Below, piece by piece: positions 19,476-26,279 of a stretch of 64,000 bases of DNA. Numbering within the stretch: position 1 is the first letter of the stretch; each line of letters opens with the position of its first letter. The position numbers and the translations under genes were made by a program. This DNA is from Duganella sp. Root1480D1 (GTDB lineage: Bacteria; Pseudomonadota; Gammaproteobacteria; Burkholderiales; Burkholderiaceae_D): the NCBI RefSeq assembly GCF_001427305.1, contig NZ_LMFZ01000003.1, positions 62,001 through 126,000 of the forward strand, read 5' to 3'. Below the pieces are notes generated by a model. That model did no database searches. It worked only from the letters and a program-made list of their open reading frames with translations, and was not told where the DNA came from.

Positions 19476-19727
19476 ATGCATCATTCTTTCCAACTTGCTT
19501 CCACCCTGGACGCCGCCAACGTCACCCGCGTGCTTGACCTGCTGCGCACCGTCCCTGGCATCCGCGGCGTACACGCGCCAGCCGGCGCTGCCCACGTTGA
19601 AGTGGTCTTCGACGACTCCCTGACCAGCGTCCACCACCTGGGCAAGCTGCTGGAAGAACACGGCTACCCACCTGTTGCGCCACAACAGCGCAGCCACACC
19701 TGCTGCGGCGGTTGCGGCGGCCATTAA
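19476..19727 (+). CDS. HMA-like small metal-binding protein
   Basis: 83 aa with a ferredoxin-like HMA-type fold (VTRVLDLLRTVPGIRGVHAP; AHVEVVFDDSLTSVHHLGKLLEEHGYPP). It lacks the usual N-terminal CxxC, but carries an unusual C-terminal HTCCGGCGGH cluster that could bind metal. GAGGAGGACTT lies upstream of the ATG. It precedes norB by 91 bp, with an FNR/Dnr-type box in the gap, so it may belong to the NO cluster or be read through. Role inferred: metal trafficking for the reductases. Confidence 0.7.
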   Translation: MHHSFQLASTLDAANVTRVLDLLRTVPGIRGVHAPAGAAHVEVVFDDSLTSVHHLGKLLEEHGYPPVAPQQRSHTCCGGCGGH

Positions 19728-19734
19728 GCAAGAC

Positions 19735-19748
19735 TTGACCTGGATCAT
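19735..19748. promoter_or_regulatory. FNR/Dnr-type box upstream of norB
   Basis: TTGAC-CTGG-ATCAT, matching 8 of 10 positions of TTGAT-N4-ATCAA. It is 70 bp upstream of the norB start and consistent with control by the Dnr-like regulator encoded at 23942-24622. Confidence 0.55.
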
Positions 19749-19818
19749 GTGAGCTGCCCGAGTGGCGGCTGTATTCTGGCGAAAAACATACATTTGAAAC
19801 ACCACAAAAGGAGCTATC

Positions 19819-22089
19819 ATGCACGCCACTAAGAAGTTATGGACGTGGCTCGCCATTATCTGCCTGCTATCGTTTTCGGTACTGGGCTGGGTGGGCCGCG
19901 AAATTTACCTGAAAGCGCCTCCAATAGCGCAAGTCGTCGACGACACCGGTTCGGTGCTGTACACGGCTGACCAGGTCAAATACGGCCAGAGCGCCTGGCT
20001 GTCCGCAGGCGGCCAGCAACTGGGCACCGTCTGGGGCCACGGCTCCTACCTGGCGCCTGACTGGTCTGCCGACTGGCTGCACCGCGAGGCAGTCGCGCTG
20101 CAAGACCTGTTCGCACGCAAGAACTTCAACAAGGACTACGCCCAGCTCGAAGCCGGCGCGAAAGCCCACGTTGATGCACTGGTGAAAACCGAACTGCGCA
20201 CCAACACCTATAGCGCCGACACCAATGAAGTGAAACTGTCGGCCATCCGCGCTGAAGCGGTTCGCACCGTGGCAAACCACTATGCTGGCCTGTTCGGCAA
20301 CGCCGAGCAGTACGACAAGTTGCGCGAACAATACGCGATGGCGCCTAACTCGCTGCCCGAAGCGACCGACCGCGCTGCGCTGACCGGCTTCTTCTTCTGG
20401 TCTTCGTGGGCTGCCGCTGCCGACCGTCCAGGCGAAGTTGGCCTGAGCTACACCAGCAACTGGCCGCATGAACCGCTGATCGACAATACCCCGACCGCCG
20501 GTGCCGGCATCTGGTCGATCGCTTCGATCATCCTGATGATCGGCGCCATCGCCGGCATGCTGTTCTTCCACTCGCTGCACAAGGAAGAAGACGATCCTGT
20601 ACCACCGAAGAACGATCCGCTGTTCTCGCTGAAGGCCACGCCTTCGATGAAGGCCACCAAGAAGTACTTCCTGGTCGTGATCGGCCTGATCCTGGCGCAA
20701 GTCGGCATGGGCGTCATCACCGCGCACTTTGCGGTGGAAGGTTCGAGCTTCTTCGGCATCCCGCTGGCCAATGTGCTGCCGTTCACCGTCAGCCGTACCA
20801 TCCACACCCAGTTCGCCGTGCTGTGGATCGCTACCGCCTGGCTGGCTACCGGCCTGTATATCGCTCCTGCGATCTCGGGCGCGGAACCGAAGTTCCAGAA
20901 GCTGGGCACCGACGTGCTGTTCTATGCGCTGCTGTTCATCGTAGTCGGTTCGACCGCGACCGGCTGGCTGGGCACCCTGCAGCACAAGGGCGTCGACTTC
21001 TCGTTCTGGCTGGGTAACCAGGGCCTCGAGTTCACCTCGATGGGCCGCGTATGGCAAATCCTGCTGTTCATCGGCTTGTTGTTCTGGGCCTTCCTGCTCG
21101 GCCGCGGCCTGTGGCCAGCGCTGAAGAAACCATCGGAAAGCCGCGGCATCATCGCCATGGTGTTCCTGGCTGCACTGTGCATTGGCGGCTTCTACGCTAC
21201 TTCCCTGACCTGGGGCAAGGGCACCCACTACTCGATGATCGAGTACTGGCGCTGGTGGCTGGTCCACCTGTGGGTGGAAGGCTTCTTCGAAGTGTTTGCC
21301 ACCGCTGTTATCGCGCTGCTGTTCACCCGCCTGGGCCTGATCCGCGCCGCTTCGGCAAATAGCGCCATCATCCTGGAAACCATCGTGTTCCTGTTCGGCG
21401 GCATCCTGGGTACCCTGCACCACCTGTACTTCACCGGTACGCCAACGTCCGTGATCGCTATCGGCGCCATGTTCTCGGCCCTGGAAGTGGTTCCGCTGTC
21501 GCTGATCGGCATGGAAGCCTATCGTAACTACAAGCGTTCGCAATCCGCTCCTTGGGTTGGCGCTTACAAGTGGGCCATCCTGTGCTTCATCGCCGTAGGC
21601 TTCTGGAATACCGTGGGCGCTGGCCTGCTGGGCTTCTCGATCAACACTCCGATTGCGCTGTACTACATGCAAGGCCTGAACATGACCGCTGCACACGGCC
21701 ACGCTGCACTGTTTGGCGTGTACGGCATGCTGGGTATCGGCTTGATGCTGTTCTGCCTGCGCGGCCTGGTTGACCGCTTCGCGTGGTCGGACAAGCTGCT
21801 GGCATCGATGTTCTGGTGCCTGAATATCGGCCTGGCCATGATGGTGTTCATCTCCCTGGTCCCTGCCGGCATCTACCAAGCTGCCGCCGCGATCACCAAG
21901 GGCATGTGGTACGCCCGCTCGCCGGAAGTGGTTCACTCCACCTTCATGGAAACCGCGGTCTGGCTGCGCGTTCCTGGCGACATCGTGTTTGCGATTGGCT
22001 GCCTGTTCCTCGCCCTGTTCGCCCTGCGCCTGATCGGCAAGGCGAAGAAGGAAGAGACCGTGGCAGAAGGCGTGGCGCTGGAGAACTAA
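19819..22089 (+). CDS. norB: Quinol-dependent nitric oxide reductase (qNor)
   Basis: 756 aa single-subunit NO reductase: 2 NO + 2 H+ + 2 e- (from quinol) to N2O + H2O, in the inner membrane. A qNor-specific N-terminal extension of ~220 residues, with one TM helix and a periplasmic domain resembling NorC without haem, is followed by 12 TM helices. Haem/FeB ligands appear as IHTQFAVLWIA, HLWVEGFFEVFAT (catalytic Glu), GTLHHLYFTGTP (His pair) and AAHGHAALFGVYG. AAAGGAG precedes the ATG. nsrR starts 3 bp after the stop, so reductase and NO sensor are co-transcribed. Confidence 0.94.
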   Translation: MHATKKLWTWLAIICLLSFSVLGWVGREIYLKAPPIAQVVDDTGSVLYTADQVKYGQSAWLSAGGQQLGTVWGHGSYLAPDWSADWLHREAVALQDLFARKNFNKDYAQLEAGAKAHVDALVKTELRTNTYSADTNEVKLSAIRAEAVRTVANHYAGLFGNAEQYDKLREQYAMAPNSLPEATDRAALTGFFFWSSWAAAADRPGEVGLSYTSNWPHEPLIDNTPTAGAGIWSIASIILMIGAIAGMLFFHSLHKEEDDPVPPKNDPLFSLKATPSMKATKKYFLVVIGLILAQVGMGVITAHFAVEGSSFFGIPLANVLPFTVSRTIHTQFAVLWIATAWLATGLYIAPAISGAEPKFQKLGTDVLFYALLFIVVGSTATGWLGTLQHKGVDFSFWLGNQGLEFTSMGRVWQILLFIGLLFWAFLLGRGLWPALKKPSESRGIIAMVFLAALCIGGFYATSLTWGKGTHYSMIEYWRWWLVHLWVEGFFEVFATAVIALLFTRLGLIRAASANSAIILETIVFLFGGILGTLHHLYFTGTPTSVIAIGAMFSALEVVPLSLIGMEAYRNYKRSQSAPWVGAYKWAILCFIAVGFWNTVGAGLLGFSINTPIALYYMQGLNMTAAHGHAALFGVYGMLGIGLMLFCLRGLVDRFAWSDKLLASMFWCLNIGLAMMVFISLVPAGIYQAAAAITKGMWYARSPEVVHSTFMETAVWLRVPGDIVFAIGCLFLALFALRLIGKAKKEETVAEGVALEN

Positions 22090-22092
22090 GCA

Positions 22093-22488
22093 ATGCGCCT
22101 CACGGGCCATACCGACTATGCCTTGCGCCTGCTGATGTACCTGGGCCGGCAGCAGGGCAGGTTGGTGACCGTGCAGGAGATCGCCAAGGCACACGGCATC
22201 TCCGAACATCACCTGCGCAAGGTGGCTCACCGGCTCGGCCAGGCCGGGCTGGTAGCCACCTGGCGCGGACGGGCCGGTGGCCTGCGCCTGGCGCAGCCGC
22301 CGGCTTCGATTTCGGTGGGCGCCGTGGTGCGCCTGGCCGAAGCCGACTTTACGATCGTTGAATGTTTTAACGCCACGCGCAATACCTGCCAGTTGGCCGG
22401 CGCCTGCCGGCTGCAGGCGGGATTGCACAAGGCGACCGAGGCTTACCTCGGTCATCTCGACCGCCAGACCCTGGCGGACCTCATCTGA
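22093..22488 (+). CDS. nsrR: Rrf2-family nitric-oxide-sensing repressor NsrR
   Basis: 131 aa. Winged helix (TDYALRLLMYLG; VTVQEIAKAHGISEHHLRKVAHRLG) and the three Cys of the NO-sensitive Fe-S cluster: Cys91, Cys99, Cys105 (C-x7-C-x5-C), inside VECFNATRNTCQLAGACRLQ. NO damages the cluster and relieves repression. It lies 3 bp after norB and 10 bp before a DUF2249 gene. The cysteine spacing and norB linkage make NsrR more likely than IscR (family member of a different cysteine pattern). Confidence 0.9.
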   Translation: MRLTGHTDYALRLLMYLGRQQGRLVTVQEIAKAHGISEHHLRKVAHRLGQAGLVATWRGRAGGLRLAQPPASISVGAVVRLAEADFTIVECFNATRNTCQLAGACRLQAGLHKATEAYLGHLDRQTLADLI

Positions 22489-22498
22489 AGGAACCATC

Positions 22499-22726
22499 AT
22501 GAGTGCGCCTGAAATTTTGCTGGAGCTGTGCGGCATGGTGCCGCCTGAACCGATGGAGCGCGTATTGGAAGCGCTCGACCTGCTGCAACCCGGCCAGCAT
22601 ATCCGCATGGTCATCGACCGCGAACCGGTCCCCCTGTATCGCATCCTCGAGAAGAATGGCTACAAGCATGCCACGTCGATGCGCGACGACTATATCTACG
22701 AAATCCTGATTGCCCACGCCGACTGA
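22499..22726 (+). CDS. DUF2249-domain protein of the NO cluster
   Basis: 75 aa, beta-alpha-beta SirA/TusA-like fold of DUF2249 type (LELCGMVPPEPMERVLEALDLL; IRMVIDREPVPLYRILEKNGY). DUF2249 proteins recur in nitrite/NO reduction clusters; a redox or metal-insertion role has been proposed but is not shown. AAGGAACC precedes the ATG. Its stop TGA overlaps the next ATG (TGATG), so coupled translation is likely. Confidence 0.8.
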   Translation: MSAPEILLELCGMVPPEPMERVLEALDLLQPGQHIRMVIDREPVPLYRILEKNGYKHATSMRDDYIYEILIAHAD

Positions 22727-23985
22727 TGCAACGCAAGCTGGCTTTCGAGCATACGCCCGGGCTGGCGCTGCCGCTGCGATTCCTGCTGGCGGCGCCGTGG
22801 TTCGGCGCATTGGCCGGCCTGCTGCTGGTCTGGCAGGGCGCCGAAGCGATGAGCACGCGTTGGGCGCCGGCCACCCTGGCCGTGACCCATTTGCTGACAC
22901 TCGGTTTTCTGGGCATGGCCATGGCGGGATCGCTGCTGCAGATGGTGCCGGTGGTTGCCGGCGTCGAGCTGCACTGGGCGCGCCGGCTCGGCCCCGTGAT
23001 CTGGGCTGCCCTGGCCGGCGGCGCATTGCTGCTGGCGGCGGGCTTCCTGCATGGCCTGCCCTGGTGCCTGCGCGCGGCCGGCATCCTGCTGGCCGGCGCC
23101 TTTATCCTTCTTGTTGCCGTTCTGGCACGGGCGCTGGCGCAGCGCTCTGCACCGAATGCGCTGCCCGTTGTCGCGGGCATGCGCCAGGCGGTGGTGGCAT
23201 TGGCCTGCGCTGTGGCGATCGGCGTGACGCTGGCGGCCTTCCTGGTCGGCGCCGTGCGCCTGCGGGTGATGGAATGGACCAATGTACACGCCGCCTGGGC
23301 GCTGGTGGGCTGGGTCGGCGTGCTGGTGGTGTCGGTGGTGTTCCAGGTGGTGCCGATGTTCCAGTCCACCCAGTTATTCCCGCGCCAGCTGGCCTTCACG
23401 CTGCCGCCGCTATGCCTTGGCGGCCTGGCGCTGTGGACCGTTGGCTACCTGCTAAACCAGCCGTGGCAATGGATCGGGGCGGGCCTGGTGAGCGTTTGCC
23501 TGGCGCTGTTTGCGGTCTACACGCTGGTGCTGCTGTTGCGCCGCAAGCGCGCGGCTGACGTATCGACCTGGTATTGGTGGCTGTCGCTCGGCTCGCTGCT
23601 GGCCAGCGTCGCCGTGTTCCTCTGCCCGCGCGGCGTGGACAAGGCACTGGTGCTCGGCGTGATGTTTATCGGCGGCTTTGCCATGTCGGCAGTGAACGGC
23701 ATGCTGTACAAGATCGTGCCATTCCTGTTGTGGTACCACGGCCAGCACGCCGGCTGCGACGTGCCGGGCGTGCGTCAGTTGATGCCTGACAGCGAACCGC
23801 GCGTGCAATTCGCCTGGCATGCTGCCAGCGTGGCGATGCTGCTTGCCGCTGCCATCGCACCCGGCTGGCTTGCCCAGGCGGCGGGTGCGGTATTGGCAGT
23901 TTCCTGCATGCGCCTGGGTTTCGACCTGGCGCTGGCTGCGATCAGCCTTCGTAAGCTCGCAAACGAGCAGAATCAAGAATCTTGA
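22726..23985 (+). CDS. Polytopic membrane protein of the NO cluster (NnrS-like architecture)
   Basis: 419 aa with about 12 TM helices and almost no soluble part. Conserved-looking His and aromatic positions in helices (VTHLLTLGFLGMAMAGSLLQ; VEWTNVHAAWALVGWVGVLV-type block; MLYKIVPFLLWYHGQHAG) suggest haem or metal ligands. The layout recalls NnrS and cytochrome cbb3 subunit I, but I cannot assign it to either. Coupled to the DUF2249 gene by a 1-base overlap. Its 3' end overlaps the convergent dnr-like gene by 44 bp. Likely helps NO metabolism (inference). Confidence 0.75.
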   Translation: MQRKLAFEHTPGLALPLRFLLAAPWFGALAGLLLVWQGAEAMSTRWAPATLAVTHLLTLGFLGMAMAGSLLQMVPVVAGVELHWARRLGPVIWAALAGGALLLAAGFLHGLPWCLRAAGILLAGAFILLVAVLARALAQRSAPNALPVVAGMRQAVVALACAVAIGVTLAAFLVGAVRLRVMEWTNVHAAWALVGWVGVLVVSVVFQVVPMFQSTQLFPRQLAFTLPPLCLGGLALWTVGYLLNQPWQWIGAGLVSVCLALFAVYTLVLLLRRKRAADVSTWYWWLSLGSLLASVAVFLCPRGVDKALVLGVMFIGGFAMSAVNGMLYKIVPFLLWYHGQHAGCDVPGVRQLMPDSEPRVQFAWHAASVAMLLAAAIAPGWLAQAAGAVLAVSCMRLGFDLALAAISLRKLANEQNQES

Positions 23986-24622
23986 TCAGGCGGCCGTTCA
24001 CGGCAATCATGCCCTGGTCGGCCAGCTCGTGCAGCACGCGCGAGAAGTATTCCGGAGTGAGGTTCAGGCGCGACGCCAGCAGCTTCTTGCTGACGGCCAG
24101 CGTGATCTCCGAACCGTCGCCCGCATCATCATCCTTCAACAGATAGCCGATAATGCGCTGGCTGCCTGAGCGCAGCGAGTAGGCTTCCACGTCCGAAATC
24201 AGCCCGTGCAGGCGGCGGCTCATGCCGGCCAGCATGCGGCGCGCGAACTGCGCATTGCGCGCCAGTTCGGCGAACACGGTGTGCTTGGAAATGTGGAGCA
24301 GCATGCAATCGCTGACTGCGTGGGCGGTGACGATATACGGCTTTTCCATGAACATTAGCGCTTCACCGAAGCTGTGGCCCGGGCCGATGATCTCGACGAT
24401 CTTCTCGTTGCCCTGGGCCGAAAGGAAGCTGAGTTTGACCTGGCCGAAAATGACCATGTGGAAGCCGAGGCATGGATCGCCGCGCTGGAAGACTGCGCTG
24501 CCGCGCGGGATGTGGTGTTCGGTGGTGCCGGCAGCCACCAGCGTCAGCTCCTCCGGCGACAGGTCTGCGAACAGGGGCAGTCGCTTGAGGAACTCGCGGG
24601 GGTCGATTTTGGGGCTTGGCAT
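23942..24622 (-). CDS. Crp/Fnr-family regulator, Dnr-like
   Basis: 226 aa. An N-terminal cyclic-nucleotide-binding-type barrel (FADLSPEELTLVAAGTTEHH; SFGEALMFMEKPYIVTAHAV), a long dimerisation helix and a winged helix (ASRLNLTPEYFSRVLHELADQG), whose recognition helix Glu-Ser/Arg pattern fits TTGAT-like boxes. The N-terminal Cys cluster of oxygen-sensing FNR is missing, as in NO-responsive Dnr/NnrR. Start at the ATG with AGGAGAACC; a TTG 21 bp earlier is weaker. It lies between norB and nirK operons, whose promoters hold FNR-type boxes. Confidence 0.85.
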   Translation of the reverse strand: MPSPKIDPREFLKRLPLFADLSPEELTLVAAGTTEHHIPRGSAVFQRGDPCLGFHMVIFGQVKLSFLSAQGNEKIVEIIGPGHSFGEALMFMEKPYIVTAHAVSDCMLLHISKHTVFAELARNAQFARRMLAGMSRRLHGLISDVEAYSLRSGSQRIIGYLLKDDDAGDGSEITLAVSKKLLASRLNLTPEYFSRVLHELADQGMIAVNGRLIKILDSARLRAYEG

Positions 24623-24640
24623 TTGGTTCTCCTGAAATGG

Positions 24641-24665
24641 CAAAAGGACCCGCGGTGCGGGTCCT
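24641..24665 (-). terminator. Intrinsic terminator of nirK
   Basis: On the minus strand: AGGACCCGC / GCGGGTCCT, perfect 9-bp stem with a 3-nt loop, followed by TTTT. It separates nirK from the downstream dnr-like gene. Confidence 0.8.
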
Positions 24666-24702
24666 GTCCTGGTTAAGGTAATGTCGGTGTTAATCCTGCG
24701 GA

Positions 24703-26103
24703 TTAGTGGCCCGAATCGCCGTCAGGCTTGCTGCTGGTCCGGAAGATCTCTGGATTCTCCTTGCCGGTCACGTAGAGGAAGCCGACCAGGCCTTTCTCCA
24801 TCCGCGACAACGCGTGGTCGACCAGGATGAAGCGTCCAGGCACCTCGGTCTTGAACTCGACCATCGTTGCGCCACCAGGAGCCACCGTGGTGGTCTGCAC
24901 GTTTTGCAGTGGAGGCGAGGTCAGGTCGCCCATGCTGTAGACGCGGTCGAATACTTCGCCGATCACGTGGAAGCTGGAGGTTGCGTTAGGGCCGCCCACA
25001 CCGAAGAAGATACGGACGGTTTCACCAACCTTGGCTTCCATGCGGTGGGTCTTGGTCAGTGCATCGTGGGTGCCGTTGAACATCAGGTGTTCCGGCTGTT
25101 CGGCCAGCAGTTTATCCAGCGAGAATTCGGCTTCGCCTGGCGTGCCGTGCTTCTGCGCGGTGTACAGCTCGCCCTGCATCACGTAGAACTCGCGGTCGAC
25201 TTTTGGCAGGCCGCCTTCGGGTTCGACCAGGATCATGCCGTACATGCCGTTGGAAATGTGCTGTGCAACCATTGGGGTAGCGCAGTGGTACACGTACAGG
25301 CCTGGGTTGAGGGCCTTGAACGTGAAGCTCTTGGTGCTGCCGGGAGCTGCCTGGGTCACCGCCGCACCGCCGCCGGGGCCGGTCACTGCGTGGAAGTCAA
25401 CCGAGTGGATCATGTGGCTGTCCTTGTCGTTGGACATGTCCACGTTCACGGTGTCGCCTACGCGGACGCGAATGAACGGGCCTGGAACCTTGCTGTTGAA
25501 GGTCCAGTACTTGTAGGTGGTGCCGTCCATCAGTTGGCCGAGGACTTCGGTTGTATCGAGCTTGACGTTCACGGTTTGCGGGCCGCGCTTGCCGACCGGC
25601 GCACCAACTTCGGTTGGATTGCGCGAAATGTCGACGCCTTTTGGCGCGGCTTTGAGCTCGCCCTCGCCGACGATGATCTTGCCGATCATGCCCGCAGCTA
25701 CGTGGCCGGGCAGGGAGCAGATGTAGGTGAATTCGCCTTTCTTGTCGGCCTTGAACACGACGGCGGTCGAGGCGCCTTTGTCTTTCAACTGGTTCGATTT
25801 GACTTTGAAGTCAGGCACCGAAATGTCGTGGGTTGCGCCGTCGCCGTTGACCAGGTTGATCTGCACCACAGCACCTTCCGGCACGCGCAAGGTAGGATTT
25901 GCCTTACCCTTGGATTCGCCGGCGTCGCTGATGAAGACCAGTTTGCCGTCTGCGATATCGGTATGCAGGGTAAAGGTCACGTCAGGACGATATTGAACGG
26001 CTGTGCTGCCGCCGTGCTGGCCATGTTGTGCATAAGCTGGCGCCAGGTTAGCGGCGCCGATCACCAGTGCAGCGATGGCTTTGGACATCAGGGTCGGTTT
26101 CAT
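24703..26103 (-). CDS. nirK: Copper nitrite reductase NirK with an extra N-terminal cupredoxin domain
   Basis: 466 aa periplasmic enzyme, NO2- + e- + 2H+ to NO + H2O. The signal peptide ends at AYA (about residue 25). An additional cupredoxin domain covers ~35-148 with type-1 copper ligands His92, Cys129, His134, Met139. The standard two-domain NirK follows: type-1 ligands His233, Cys274, His282, Met287; type-2 ligands His238, His273, His430; catalytic Asp236 and His379. The arrangement resembles the three-cupredoxin NirK of Hyphomicrobium. Two FNR-type boxes lie upstream. norB on the other strand handles the NO produced. Confidence 0.92.
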   Translation of the reverse strand: MKPTLMSKAIAALVIGAANLAPAYAQHGQHGGSTAVQYRPDVTFTLHTDIADGKLVFISDAGESKGKANPTLRVPEGAVVQINLVNGDGATHDISVPDFKVKSNQLKDKGASTAVVFKADKKGEFTYICSLPGHVAAGMIGKIIVGEGELKAAPKGVDISRNPTEVGAPVGKRGPQTVNVKLDTTEVLGQLMDGTTYKYWTFNSKVPGPFIRVRVGDTVNVDMSNDKDSHMIHSVDFHAVTGPGGGAAVTQAAPGSTKSFTFKALNPGLYVYHCATPMVAQHISNGMYGMILVEPEGGLPKVDREFYVMQGELYTAQKHGTPGEAEFSLDKLLAEQPEHLMFNGTHDALTKTHRMEAKVGETVRIFFGVGGPNATSSFHVIGEVFDRVYSMGDLTSPPLQNVQTTTVAPGGATMVEFKTEVPGRFILVDHALSRMEKGLVGFLYVTGKENPEIFRTSSKPDGDSGH

Positions 26104-26182
26104 TTTCTTCTCACAGGTTTGTCCGGCACGGGATTGCGCCGTTTGACAGCTAAATCTTATGTTTTACATGCATGTTATTGAA

Positions 26183-26196
26183 TTGACGCAGGTCAA
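26183..26196. promoter_or_regulatory. FNR/Dnr-type box, nirK proximal
   Basis: Perfectly symmetric TTGAC-GCAG-GTCAA centred ~86 bp upstream of the nirK start codon. Confidence 0.75.
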
Positions 26197-26240
26197 AAAA
26201 TCGGAAAGATCTGCGTATTCTCAATGCAAGTTAGATATTT

Positions 26241-26254
26241 TTGATCTAGGTCAA
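26241..26254. promoter_or_regulatory. FNR/Dnr-type box, nirK distal
   Basis: TTGAT-CTAG-GTCAA, 58 bp (centre to centre) upstream of the proximal box and only ~25 bp from the end of the beta-lactamase gene. Confidence 0.65.
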
Positions 26255-26279
26255 GTCGTGAGAAGGCCGTTTGCAAGGG

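Noticed and set aside
19867..22644. 925-codon minus-strand frame opposite norB and nsrR
   Set aside because: Shadow of norB, whose ligands and helices are unmistakable.
26166..26175. ACATGCATGT palindrome upstream of nirK as an NsrR site
   Set aside because: It is symmetric but does not fit the longer NsrR consensus; could be chance.
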